From positions 64,504 through 100,662 of the forward strand of contig PXSA01000037.1 in NCBI GenBank assembly GCA_003023565.1: 36,159 bases of DNA, written 5' to 3'. Of the stretch, positions 17,176-25,400 are shown piece after piece. Within the stretch, counting starts at the first letter, position 1. The number at the start of each line of letters is the position of its first letter. The translations under genes were made by a program, and so were the position numbers. The notes beneath the pieces were generated by a model that had not been told where the DNA came from, did not search any database, and was given only the letters and a program-made list of their open reading frames with translations. This DNA is from Halobacteriales archaeon QS_9_68_17. GTDB lineage: Archaea; Halobacteriota; Halobacteria; Halobacteriales; Natronoarchaeaceae.

Positions 17176-17886
17176 ATGGACCGGCGCACGTTCGGAGCGG
17201 AGGGAGACGACGACTTAGTGTTCGTCCTCGGCTGGGGGAACAAGCTGTTTCACGGGAACGTCCGGTGGCTGATAGACCGGCTGGTCGAGGCGGAGTACCG
17301 CGTCCACGCGTTCCGCATCCCGACGACCATCGGCGACTTCCGGAGCGAGTACGTCGAGCCCGTGGCGGAGTTCGTCAATCAACTGGACGGCTACCGACTG
17401 CTCTCGCACAGCACCGGCGGCCTCATCGCCGCGTACCTCGACGGGGCGGAGCGCCGGGTGTACCTCAGCCCCTTCTGGGGGTTCCCGGAGGGACCGCAGG
17501 AGGTCCTGTTCGGCCTGCTCGCGAAGGTACCGACGAGCGCCGAACTCCTGCCGGCGGGGACGACCGACCGCGAGGCGCTCGGCGACCTGGCGACCGACCG
17601 CCAGTTGGAGACCGGGGCGAGCGTCGCCGCCCCGTCGTGGATCCGAGAGTGTCTGGCCGCCCAGGAGGGCCTGCCGCCCATCGACGACGACGCGGTCGTG
17701 TTCTGTAGCCTCCGGGATCGGGTCGTCAGCACGCGCGCCATCGGCGAGCGCGTGTCGGCGGACAGGGTCGTCCTCTACGACGGCGGCCACGAACTGTTCT
17801 CCTCGTCGTCCCGCGAGCGCCACGTCGACACCGTCCTCGCGGCGCTGGCCGACGGGGCGGCCGCGGTCAGGCCCAGAAGTGGATGA
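17176..17886 (+). CDS. Alpha/beta hydrolase-fold protein
   Basis: A 236-residue putative serine hydrolase. The nucleophile elbow reads LLSHSTGGLIAAYL with Ser79; the first residue of the usual G-x-S-x-G is Ser77. A plausible triad is completed by Asp181 in FCSLRDRVVS and His205 in VLYDGGHELFSS, both at the canonical positions after strands 7 and 8. FVLGWGNKLFHGN near residue 15 would hold the oxyanion hole. No signal peptide is seen, so it is cytoplasmic; the substrate is unknown. A TATA-like CGTTTTTGTG at 17142-17151 gives leaderless spacing to the ATG. Its 3' end overlaps the convergent small membrane peptide by 20 bases. Confidence 0.82.
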   Translation: MDRRTFGAEGDDDLVFVLGWGNKLFHGNVRWLIDRLVEAEYRVHAFRIPTTIGDFRSEYVEPVAEFVNQLDGYRLLSHSTGGLIAAYLDGAERRVYLSPFWGFPEGPQEVLFGLLAKVPTSAELLPAGTTDREALGDLATDRQLETGASVAAPSWIRECLAAQEGLPPIDDDAVVFCSLRDRVVSTRAIGERVSADRVVLYDGGHELFSSSSRERHVDTVLAALADGAAAVRPRSG

Positions 17887-17953
17887 CCGCGGCGAGCGAC
17901 GCCCCGACGAGGACCGCGGGGAAGAAAAGCAGCCCCGCCAGCCCGAGGCTCAT
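17867..17953 (-). CDS. 28-residue hydrophobic membrane peptide
   Basis: The minus strand encodes MSLGLAGLLFFPAVLVGASL followed by AAVIHFWA and a stop: a single transmembrane helix with aromatic end residues. The shape is that of a real small membrane protein rather than a shadow frame. The reading frame could begin further upstream (GTG codons about 8-10 codons earlier), and no strong TATA box was identified, so the start is tentative. Function is unknown. The gene overlaps the last 20 bases of the hydrolase gene tail-to-tail. Confidence 0.45.
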   Translation of the reverse strand: MSLGLAGLLFFPAVLVGASLAAVIHFWA

Positions 17954-18123
17954 GGCGGCGTACCCCGCGCTGTCGGCGCACACCCCCACGAGGGGGTCAC
18001 CTTGCCGTACGCGGGGCTTCGCACCGACGCCGAATCAACCGTTCTCAGGCTGCGATCCCAGGCTATTGCGTCGAAACCGCCGAGGCGAAACCGTGATGGG
18101 CGGCGCTCGGCAAGGGTCCGGTA

Positions 18124-19101
18124 ATGGACTGCAACAAGTGCGACCGCGAGGCGGTCATGCACGCGGCCTACTCCGGGTCGCACCTCTGCGAAGACCACTT
18201 CTGCGAGTCGGTGGAGCGCCGTGTCCGCAGTCGCGTCCGCGAGGACAACCTGCTTCCGCGCTCGGCGACGCCCGAGGACCCCGAGACGTGGGTGATAGGT
18301 CTCTCCGGCGGGAAAGACAGCGTCGTCCTCATGCGGATCCTGGACGAGACGTTCGCGGAGGACCCCCGCGTGGAGACGGTCGCCTTGACGATCCACGAGG
18401 GGATCGAGGGCTACCGGGACGAGAGCGTCGCGGCCTGCGAGGAACTCGCCGCCGACCTCGACATCCGCCACGAGATAGTCTCCTACGCCGAGGAGTTCGA
18501 CGTGCGGATGGACGACGTAGTCGAGAACGACCCCGAGGACATGGCCGCCTGCGCGTACTGCGGCGTGTTCCGCCGCGACCTCCTCTCGCGGTACGCCGAG
18601 GAGTTCGGCGCGACGAAACTTCTGACGGGCCACAACCTGGACGACGAAGCCCAGACCGCCCTGATGAACTTCCTCGAAGGCGACGTCGCCCAGATGGCCA
18701 AGCACTTCGACGCCAGCCTCGGCCCCTTCGGCGACGGTCCCGACGCCCGCGACGAGCAAGACGAGTTCGTCCCCCGAGCGAAACCGCTCCGCGACGTTCC
18801 CGAGAAGGAGGTCGCCCTCTACGCCCGTCTGCGGGACCTGCCCGCCCACATCACGGAGTGTCCCCACTCCAGCGAGGCCTATCGCGGCGAGATCCGGGAA
18901 CTCCTGCTCGGTCTGGAGGAAAACCACCCCGGCGCTCGCCACTCGATCATGGCCGGCTACGAGGAGATGGCCGCGATGGCCGCCACCCGCTACGGCGACG
19001 ACGGCGACCGCGACCTGAACGAGTGCGTCGAGTGCGGGGCGACGACGACGAGGGAGAAGTGTCGGAAGTGCGCGCTGGTCGAATCGGTCCACGCTGTTTA
19101 G
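18124..19101 (+). CDS. ncsA: tRNA 2-thiolation adenylase (NcsA/Ncs6-type)
   Basis: A 325-residue PP-loop protein of the TtuA/Ncs6 family, which activates wobble-uridine tRNA with ATP and installs sulfur delivered by ubiquitin-like SAMP proteins. An N-terminal zinc finger has Cys3, Cys6, His20 and Cys22. The PP-loop is LSGGKDS (60-66), followed by CAYCGVFRR with Cys143 and Cys146, then TGHNLDDEAQTALMN, HITECPHSSEAYR with the third conserved Cys, and a C-terminal zinc finger CVECGATTTREKCRKC. This matches Haloferax NcsA, which also neighbours ftsZ2. The last ten codons recur in diverged form 55 bases downstream (19127-19156). It converges with ftsZ2. Confidence 0.92.
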   Translation: MDCNKCDREAVMHAAYSGSHLCEDHFCESVERRVRSRVREDNLLPRSATPEDPETWVIGLSGGKDSVVLMRILDETFAEDPRVETVALTIHEGIEGYRDESVAACEELAADLDIRHEIVSYAEEFDVRMDDVVENDPEDMAACAYCGVFRRDLLSRYAEEFGATKLLTGHNLDDEAQTALMNFLEGDVAQMAKHFDASLGPFGDGPDARDEQDEFVPRAKPLRDVPEKEVALYARLRDLPAHITECPHSSEAYRGEIRELLLGLEENHPGARHSIMAGYEEMAAMAATRYGDDGDRDLNECVECGATTTREKCRKCALVESVHAV

Positions 19102-19126
19102 CGTAGGCCGTCGAGCAACGGGCATA

Positions 19127-19156
19127 GCTCTCGTGGAATCGGTCCACGCCGTGTAG
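19127..19156 (+). repeat. Diverged second copy of the ncsA 3' end
   Basis: These 30 bases read A L V E S V H A V stop, identical in translation to the last codons of ncsA (19072-19101). The two copies differ at five bases, every one a synonymous third position (GCG/GCT, CTG/CTC, GTC/GTG, GCT/GCC, GTT/GTG). The copy is out of frame with ncsA and has no start, so it is not expressed as a gene. Confidence 0.8.
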
Positions 19157-19180
19157 CGTCCGACCGCTCACCGCCGTCGT

Positions 19181-19224
19181 GTAAGACGCCTCGCGCTCGT
19201 CTCTTCACCCTCGCCGCGTAAGAC
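19181..19224. promoter_or_regulatory. Two GTAAGACGC repeats between ncsA and ftsZ2
   Basis: GTAAGACGC occurs at 19181-19189 and 19218-19226, start-to-start 37 bases. The 7-mer GTAAGAC is the same element found in the cdrS-ftsZ2 promoter region. This pair sits in the tail-to-tail gap of ncsA and ftsZ2, where no start codon needs a promoter, so its role is unclear. Confidence 0.45.
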
Positions 19225-19286
19225 GCGTCGTGGCCGTCCCCACACCGATACGCTCTCAGCGTAAAGCCGCGGCTACTGGACCGTCG

Positions 19287-19292
19287 AAAAAA
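19287..19292 (-). terminator. T6 terminator downstream of ftsZ2
   Basis: Reading the minus strand, six consecutive T follow the ftsZ2 stop codon by about ten bases. This is a typical archaeal intrinsic termination signal. Confidence 0.5.
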
Positions 19293-19301
19293 GCGTCGGA
19301 C

Positions 19302-20495
19302 TTACCGGATGACGTCGAGGCCGTTGCTCTTCTCGACCTCGTCGCGTCCGCCGTCGCTCTGTGCGCCGTTAGCCCCGTGGACGTGCTCGTGGCCCACGTT
19401 CTGGCTGGCGTCGAAACTCGCCTCGTCGACGCCCTCCAGGCTCTGCCGGGACTTGTTCGCCTGCTTCTGGGTCGTCGGCCCGAGCACCTGCGCGCTCTGA
19501 ACGCCCGTCATGATCGCCATGACGCGCACCTTGCCCTTGTAGTTCTCCTGTATCCGTGCGCCCCAGATGACGTTCGCGCTCGCTTCCAGGCGCTCGGTGA
19601 TGTTGTTGGCGATGCCCTCGGCCTCCTTCAGCGTGAGGTCGGGGCCGCCGGTGATGTGGACGAGGCCGCCGCTCGCGCCGCGGTAGTCGACGTCGAGGAG
19701 CGGGTGGCTCATCGCGTCGTTGACGACCTCGCGGGTCTTGTTCTTGTCCTGGGTCTCGCCGACGAGCATCACCGCGACGCCGCCCTGATTCATGATCGTC
19801 GTCATGTCCGCGTAGTCCAGGTTGATGAGCGACGGCTGGGTGATGGTCTCGCTGATCCCCTTGACGGTCTCGGCGATGATCTGGTCCATCACCGAGAACG
19901 CCTTCCCGATCGGCAGGTTCGGGACGTAGTCGAGCAGCCGGTTGTTGTCAAGCACGATGATCGAGTCGGCCTCCTCGCGGAGTTTCTCGAGGCCCTCCTC
20001 GGCTTTCACCGTGCGGGCGCGCTCGACGTTGAACGGCGTCGACACCATGCCGACGACGATAGCGCCCTGCTCGCTCGCGATCTTCGAGACGACGGGCGCG
20101 GCACCGGTGCCGGTCCCGCCGCCCATGCCCGCGGTAACGAACACGAGGTCGGCGTCGCCGAGCACTTCCTTGATGGTCCCCTGAGCCATCTCGGTCGCGC
20201 GTTCGCCCATCGACGGGTCGCCGCCCGCGCCGAGGCCGTTCGTGAGCGACTTGCCCACGAGGATCTTCGTGTCGGCCTCGATCATCTTCAGGTGCTGCTT
20301 GTCGGTGTTGATGGCGACGGTCTCCGCGCCGTCGACACCGATGTTGTACAGGCGGTTGACGGTGTTGTTGCCCGCACCGCCCGCGCCGACGATGACGATC
20401 CGGGGGTCCCCGAACTCGTCGTCGTCGTCGGACAGCTCCATGTCGCGCTGCTCCTCCTCGGCGTTTTCGAGCGCGTCCTGAACGATGTCCTGCAT
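19302..20495 (-). CDS. ftsZ2: Cell division protein FtsZ2
   Basis: A 397-residue tubulin-family GTPase; in haloarchaea FtsZ2 works with FtsZ1 to constrict the midcell ring. The GTP-binding elements are [18 protein letters not shown] (34-51), the tubulin signature GGGTGTG at 125-131, and the T7 synergy-loop region [17 protein letters not shown] that completes the GTPase site of the next subunit. The N-terminal acidic extension with [10 protein letters not shown] and the C-terminal peptide NGLDVIR identify it as FtsZ2 rather than FtsZ1. The ATG lies two bases after the cdrS stop, so it is translated from the cdrS message. A T6 tract follows the stop. Confidence 0.97.
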   Translation of the reverse strand: MQDIVQDALENAEEEQRDMELSDDDDEFGDPRIVIVGAGGAGNNTVNRLYNIGVDGAETVAINTDKQHLKMIEADTKILVGKSLTNGLGAGGDPSMGERATEMAQGTIKEVLGDADLVFVTAGMGGGTGTGAAPVVSKIASEQGAIVVGMVSTPFNVERARTVKAEEGLEKLREEADSIIVLDNNRLLDYVPNLPIGKAFSVMDQIIAETVKGISETITQPSLINLDYADMTTIMNQGGVAVMLVGETQDKNKTREVVNDAMSHPLLDVDYRGASGGLVHITGGPDLTLKEAEGIANNITERLEASANVIWGARIQENYKGKVRVMAIMTGVQSAQVLGPTTQKQANKSRQSLEGVDEASFDASQNVGHEHVHGANGAQSDGGRDEVEKSNGLDVIR

Positions 20496-20497
20496 GG

Positions 20498-20677
20498 TTA
20501 CACCTTCGCCCAGTTGCGCTTGCTGGAGCTCTCCTGTGAGCTCTCGCTCTGTTCGTTGATCATTTCACGGACCGCCGACCGGATCGCCTCGCTCCGGTTC
20601 GGGAACTCGCCCGTTTCGACCAGCTGTTCAACCTCGTCGATCTGCTGTTTCGGGATTCGCAGTGTCACACGCTCCAT
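20498..20677 (-). CDS. cdrS: CdrS, short ribbon-helix-helix regulator of cell division
   Basis: A 59-residue ribbon-helix-helix protein: the DNA-contacting strand [20 protein letters not shown] is followed by [17 protein letters not shown] (the two helices) and a Ser/Glu-rich tail. CdrS is conserved directly upstream of ftsZ2 in haloarchaea, where genetic work in Halobacterium and Haloferax has shown it to be a transcription regulator affecting division. Here it is two bases ahead of ftsZ2. The leader upstream is about 130 nt, with GTAAGAC motifs and a possible purine-rich ribosome site GGGGAAG. It is a dimeric fold, so palindromic operators are expected. Confidence 0.93.
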   Translation of the reverse strand: MERVTLRIPKQQIDEVEQLVETGEFPNRSEAIRSAVREMINEQSESSQESSSKRNWAKV

Positions 20678-20896
20678 AGTTTACTTCCCCTTTGGGTAAG
20701 ACGGACATGCATGAGTTCATCACACGCACGGTGTCTTACACCACGGAACCCCTGTCCGGGGCACCGATCCGTTTTCTTCTCCCCGCTGTGTAAGACAACC
20801 GTCTTACGCGAATCTACACAGCACGGCATATGTAATAAAAGTATCGACCGGTGTATGACAGGTACCGTAAACGGGGTCTTCAGGCCCTAATACAGG
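20678..20896 (-). promoter_or_regulatory. cdrS-ftsZ2 promoter with palindromic GTAAGAC operator
   Basis: The minus strand has a strong TATA (TTTTATTA, about 20834-20840), placing the start point near 20811. Just downstream is a perfect palindrome, GTAAGAC-AACC-GTCTTAC (20790-20807). Two further copies follow in the leader: GTCTTAC at 20733-20739 and GTAAGAC at 20696-20702. An operator overlapping the start of transcription suits repression or autoregulation by a ribbon-helix-helix dimer such as CdrS or CdrL (inference; the protein bound is not shown by the sequence). Confidence 0.7.
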
Positions 20897-21436
20897 TCAT
20901 GTCGAGTCTAACACGTCCGCGGCCGGTGTCCGACGACCGCACCCCGGACAGAACGCCCAGTCCGTTCTGAGTTCGTCGCCGCAGTCGCAGAACACTCGGT
21001 GGGTGGCCTTTTCGCCGCAGTTCGGGCAGTACACGTGGTCCGAACTGACCGACTCGCCGCACTGGCCGCACGTATTACTCGGTTCGGCCGAGCGGTCATC
21101 TCTATCGCGCGACTCTGTCTTACGCCCGGTAGCGTCGGACGCCTCGACCGACCGGTCGCCGTCGAGCGTGACGGTTACGTTGATGTCTCGCCCGCCGCTC
21201 GCCGGTGCTCGCTCGCCGAGTCGGCGTTCGACGAGCGCGTCCACCCGCTCCGCGACGACCTCGTCGATCGTCCCGTCGCGTACGTCGCGGTCCCCCGCGC
21301 CGGCGCGACCCGACGCCTGCGCCCGCGCGTCGAGGTACTCCCGGAGCGCCTCCCGCATCACCTCGCTCTTCGAGGCGTCGAACTGCTCCAGTTCCTCGAT
21401 CAGGTCGTCGTCCGCGCGAAACGTTATCTTGCTCAT
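20897..21436 (-). CDS. cdrL: CdrL, ribbon-helix-helix protein with double zinc ribbon
   Basis: A 179-residue regulator. Residues 1-45 are a ribbon-helix-helix domain (MSKITFRADDDLIEELEQFD, then SKSEVMREALREYL). A variable acidic linker follows, and residues about 130-170 form a double zinc ribbon: CGQCGESVSSDHVYCPNCG, then CDCGDELRTDWAFCPGCG. This is the architecture and location of CdrL, the long partner upstream of cdrS-ftsZ2 in haloarchaea. The ATG at 21436 begins the RHH strand directly; an in-frame GTG at 21466 would add ten residues with no domain content. One GTCTTAC copy lies inside the gene (21117-21123). Divergent from tRNA-Tyr. Confidence 0.88.
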   Translation of the reverse strand: MSKITFRADDDLIEELEQFDASKSEVMREALREYLDARAQASGRAGAGDRDVRDGTIDEVVAERVDALVERRLGERAPASGGRDINVTVTLDGDRSVEASDATGRKTESRDRDDRSAEPSNTCGQCGESVSSDHVYCPNCGEKATHRVFCDCGDELRTDWAFCPGCGRRTPAADVLDST

Positions 21437-21539
21437 CGGCGGTTCGGTGTCCGTATGTGCTATCACACGCTTTCTATTTCAATCTTCCCGCGCCGTCGGA
21501 CAACCGTCTGTCACCGACGGCGCAGGGACGAACAACAAC

Positions 21540-21546
21540 CCTTAAG
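21540..21546 (+). promoter_or_regulatory. TATA box of the tRNA-Tyr gene
   Basis: CCTTAAG lies about 25-30 bases before a start point near 21570, eight bases upstream of the mature 5' end at 21578. Spacing and composition fit an archaeal tRNA promoter. Confidence 0.6.
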
Positions 21547-21577
21547 TCCAACAGAGCAGCTACGTGTAACCGCTTGC

Positions 21578-21651
21578 CCGCCCTTAGCTCAGACTGGTAG
21601 AGCAGTCGACTGTAGATCGACTTGCCCCCCGTTCAAATCGGGGAGGGCGGA
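21578..21651 (+). tRNA. tRNA-Tyr (anticodon GUA)
   Basis: A full cloverleaf can be folded by eye. Acceptor CCGCCCT (21578-21584) pairs with AGGGCGG (21644-21650), discriminator A at 21651. The D arm contains AGCTCAGACTGGTAGAGC, the anticodon arm TCGACTGTAGATCGA carries GTA in a seven-base loop CTGTAGA, and the T arm is CCCCG-TTCAAAT-CGGGG. No intron is present, and CCA is not fully encoded (ACC then TT). It lies between divergent cdrL and the ferredoxin region. Confidence 0.96.
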
Positions 21652-21971
21652 CCTTCTTCCCGGTCGGAGCATAGCGGAGGCCGATTCCCCGCTTTCACGC
21701 CACACAGTCCTTTACCCGGCGGTCTACCGTTCCGCGGTGACCCTCCGAATTCGGATCAGAACTGGGTTCCGGTCGCACCCCCTCACAGTCATGCGAATCC
21801 CGTTGTTGGCGGTAGTGCGTGATGCTCCGACGCGAGTGCGGTGGTCCCGTCCGGGCGACCGGCGGGAGTGACCCCGACCGCGACGGGCGGATGGAGGAGG
21901 CTGCGCGCGTCGAGTTCGGCGTCGAGGGCGACGCCGACGTTCGCAATGCTCTCGTAGCCGGTCTCGTGAGA

Positions 21972-22051
21972 CGAGCGCCACGGCGGCGACATCTGGGTCG
22001 ACTCCGAACCCGGCGAGGGGTCGACGTTCCGCTTCACGCTTCCGGCGGTCG
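21972..22051 (+). repeat. Left arm of a perfect 80-bp inverted repeat
   Basis: These 80 bases are the exact reverse complement of 22444-22523. The two arms enclose 392 bases holding the ferredoxin gene. The sequence derives from the end of the histidine kinase ATPase domain. Confidence 0.92.
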
Positions 22052-22071
22052 GTAGCGCGGGGACGCAGTGA
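21973..22071 (+). pseudogene. Histidine kinase C-terminal relic in inverted repeat
   Basis: In one frame this reads [20 protein letters not shown], then [12 protein letters not shown] and a stop, the last strands of a histidine-kinase ATPase domain. It is identical in DNA to the end of the neighbouring kinase up to AV, then differs (GSAGTQ instead of EDE). Upstream of the 80-bp block no clear kinase homology continues, so only the tail was copied or retained. Its TGA ends six bases before the ferredoxin ATG. Confidence 0.75.
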
Positions 22072-22077
22072 TCGGTC

Positions 22078-22419
22078 ATGAGCGAGGCGATCCCGATCAC
22101 AGTCGTCGCGGGCGGCGAGGAGACGACCGTCGAGGTGGAGCGGGGAGCGAACCTGAGAGACGCGTTGCTCGACCGTGGCTTTCCGGTCTATGGGACCCTA
22201 TCGCGGTACGCCAACTGCGGTGGCCGGGGGCTGTGTTCGACCTGTACCGTCGAGGTCGACCCCGCGCCGGAACCGACCCACTGGCACGACGCCGCGGCCG
22301 TCAGATTCGGCTATCCGCGGCTCTCCTGCTGTATCGAGGTCGAGGAGCCGATGACGGTCGGGCTTCTGGACAAGCACGTCTGGGGGCAGGTGTTCCCGCG
22401 CCGGCTGTCCCCGGACTGA
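22078..22419 (+). CDS. 2Fe-2S ferredoxin-domain protein
   Basis: A 113-residue plant-type [2Fe-2S] ferredoxin, an electron carrier. Three cluster cysteines are in NCGGRGLCSTCTVEV (C-x5-C-x2-C) and the fourth is in RLSCCIEV, which has two adjacent cysteines. N-terminal ITVVAGGEETTVEVERGANL forms the first beta hairpin. It is cytoplasmic with no signal peptide. The start at 22078 is six bases after the stop of the kinase-tail relic; GTGATC just before may act as a weak ribosome site. No partner reductase or oxygenase is adjacent. The whole gene lies inside an 80-bp inverted repeat, so its orientation could be switchable. Confidence 0.88.
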   Translation: MSEAIPITVVAGGEETTVEVERGANLRDALLDRGFPVYGTLSRYANCGGRGLCSTCTVEVDPAPEPTHWHDAAAVRFGYPRLSCCIEVEEPMTVGLLDKHVWGQVFPRRLSPD

Positions 22420-22432
22420 GGGGCGGCCGCCC

Positions 22433-25400
22433 TCACTCGTCCTCGACCGCCGGAAGCGTGAAGCGGAACGTCGACCCCTCGCCGGGTTCGGAGTCGACCC
22501 AGATGTCGCCGCCGTGGCGCTCGACGATGCGCTCACAGAGCGCGAGGCCGACGCCAGTGCCCGCGTGTTCGTCGACGGAGTGGAGGCGCTGGAACACCTC
22601 GAAGACCCGCTCCTGGTCCTCGGGCGCGATGCCGATGCCCTCGTCGCTGACCGAGACGACCCGCTCGGCACCGGAGCGTTCGGCTTCGACGCGAACCCGC
22701 GGCGGTTCGTCGCCGCTGTACTCCAGCGCGTTGCTGAAGAGGTTCTGGAACAGTCGGCGCAACTGCCGCTCGTCGGCCTCGACGCGAGGAAGGTCCTCGA
22801 CGCTCACGGCGGCGTTTCGTTCCGCGATCTGGACCTGCAGGTCCGTCCGAACGTCGTCGAGAACGTCGTTCAGGTCGACCGGTTCAAGCGGGTCGCCAGC
22901 CGTTTCGACCCGCGAGTACGCGAGGAGGCTGTCGATCATCTCGCGCATCCGCTCCGCGCCGTCGACGGCGAACGCCAGGAACTCGCGGCCCTCCTCGTCG
23001 AAGTCGGCCGCGTACCGCTGTTCGATGAGCTGGAGGTAGCTGGACACCATTCTGAGCGGTTCCTGCAGGTCGTGAGAGGCGGCGTAAGCGAACTGTTCGA
23101 GCCGTTCGTTCGACTCCTCGAGTTGCCGCTCGCGTTCGAGCTGGTCCGTGATGTCGACCGCGAAGCTCTGACCGGCCGTTATCTCCCCGTCGGCGTCGCG
23201 CAGCGGCGTCGCCCAGACGCGGTAGGTCCGCCCGCCGAGCGTGGAAACGACGCTGTCCGTCTCGCCGTTCAGCGCCGCCCGGAAGATCGGTTCGACGTCG
23301 TCGGCGGTGTCCGGGGGGAGGGCGTCCCGGACGGTCCGGCCTTCGAGGTCCGCCGCGTCGGGGTCGATGTCGTCCCACATCGTCCCCTCGACCAGCGTGT
23401 ACCGGCGGTCCTCGTCGAACACGCCGACGCCGCCGTTCGGGAAGTTCTCGACGAGGGTGCGGTAGCGCTGCTCGCTCTCCTCCAGTTTGCGCCGGTACTC
23501 CCGCCGCTCTGTCACGTCCGTCAGCGTCACGACGCCCCGGACCACCTCGCCGCGCTCGTCCCTGATGGGCATCCCGTCCGCCATGGCGATCCGCCGTTCC
23601 CCGTCGGCGGCCTCGACCTCGAACGCGTCGGGTTCCGCGACCTCCTCGCCGCGGAGGACGCGGGCCATGGTAATATCGTCGGTCGCCACCGGTCGGCCGG
23701 AGTCCGCCCACCGGATGTCGTAGCGGTCGTACTCCGTTACCGACTCCGCGTCGAACACTTCGCCGCCCCAGATCTCCCGCGCGGTCTCGTTCGCCTCGAC
23801 GAGTTCGCCGTCCGCGTCCGCGACCATGACGCCGACCGGCAGGACCTCGAACAGGGTTTCGAGCTGGTCCTTGTGCCGTTCCAGCTCTCTCTCGGCCCGT
23901 TTCCGCTCGGTGATGTCGATGAGCGCGCCGGGGAACGAGACGGGGTCGCCGTCCGCATCACATTCCACGTGCCCGCGGGCGACCACCCAGCGGAGTTCGT
24001 CGTCGGCGTTCCAGACGCGGTACTCGGCCTCGTATTCGCCGCACGTCTCGACCGCGTCCTCGATCTTCCGCCGGACGCGCTCGCGGTCGCCCTCGTAGAT
24101 CGAGGAGACGAACCGTTCGAGCGACGCGTCCCCGCTGGCCTCCTCGGGGTCGACGCCGAACGTTCCGGCGAGCGAGGGTCCGGCGATGAACTGGTCGTCG
24201 GGGATGTTCCACTCCCAGGTGCCGACAGCGCCGGCCTCCGTCGCGGCCTCCAGTTGCGTCTTGGCCTCGCGTAAGTCCCGTTCCCGCTCTTTGCGCTCGG
24301 TGATCTCCTGAGACATCCCCATGGCCGCGAAGACATCGCCGTCCTCGTCGCGGACCGGGACCACGCGGAACTGGTAGACGCGGCCGTCGGACTCGTGTTC
24401 GAACGACCCCGACTCGCCCTCGAAGGCGGCCTCATAGCGCGGGACGAGCGTCTCGGCCAGCGCCGGCGGCAGGGCTTTCCGGGCCGGTAACCCCTCCAGT
24501 TCGTCGATCGCGTCCACGCCTTTCGGCGGCGTTCCGCCGATGGTTCTGTACCGGAGGTCCTCGTCGACGAGCGCGACCGCGCCGTTGGGGAACTGCTCGA
24601 CGAGCGTCCGGTACTGTCGCTCGCTGCGCTCCAGGGCGCGCTGGCGTGCCCTGCGTTCCGTGATGTCCTGCACCATGATCATCCCCCTGAAGATGTCGCC
24701 GTCGTCCTCCTCGACCGGGAGCGCGTACACCGACCAGTGTCGGCCGTGGAACTCGATCTCGAAGGAGTTCGTCTCCCCGCGGAGCGCGGCGCGGAAGTTG
24801 GACTCGAACTCGTCGGCCAGTTCCGGGGGGTAGCGTTCGCGGACGGTCTGCCCGACGACCTCTTCCGTCGCGGTGCCGATGTCCTCGAACGCCTCTCCGC
24901 CGGCGGCCGTGTACCGCAGGTCCTCGTCGAACAGCGCGACCGCGCCGTTGGGGAAGTTCTCGACGATCGTCCGGTACCGGCGCTCGCTCCTCTGGAGTTT
25001 CCGCTCGTACTCCTTGCGCTCGGTGATGTCGATGATGACGCCTTCGAGTACCACCTCGCCGTCGTCGACGATGGCGCGTCCGTGGTTTCGCACCCACCGC
25101 ACGTCGCCGTCGGCGGTCTCGATGCGGTAGGTCACGGAGAACTGCTCTCGTTCCTCGATACCTCGCTGGATCTCCTCCCAGAGGGTCTCGCGGTCCGCCT
25201 CGACGACGATCTCGGTGCCGTACGACACGTTCCCGCGCTCCAGCGCCTCGGCGTCGTACCCGGTCAGTTTCCTCGCTCCCTCGCTGACGAACGCCATCGG
25301 CCACTCGCGCTCGTTCCGGCAGCGATAGACCATGCCGGGAACGTTGTCCATCAGCGTCGAGAGCTGTCGCCGCTGCTCGCCGAGCTTTCGCTCCATCTCC

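Noticed and set aside
19230-20699. 489-codon open frame antisense to ftsZ2
   Set aside because: Shadow of ftsZ2 and cdrS, which are unmistakable on the other strand.
21789-22100. 103-codon minus-strand frame across the left inverted-repeat arm
   Set aside because: It is antisense to the kinase-tail relic and has no recognisable domain.
22514-24274. 586-codon open frame antisense to the histidine kinase
   Set aside because: A shadow frame typical of high-GC genes: its translation is low-complexity Val/Arg/Asp-rich and mirrors the kinase codons.
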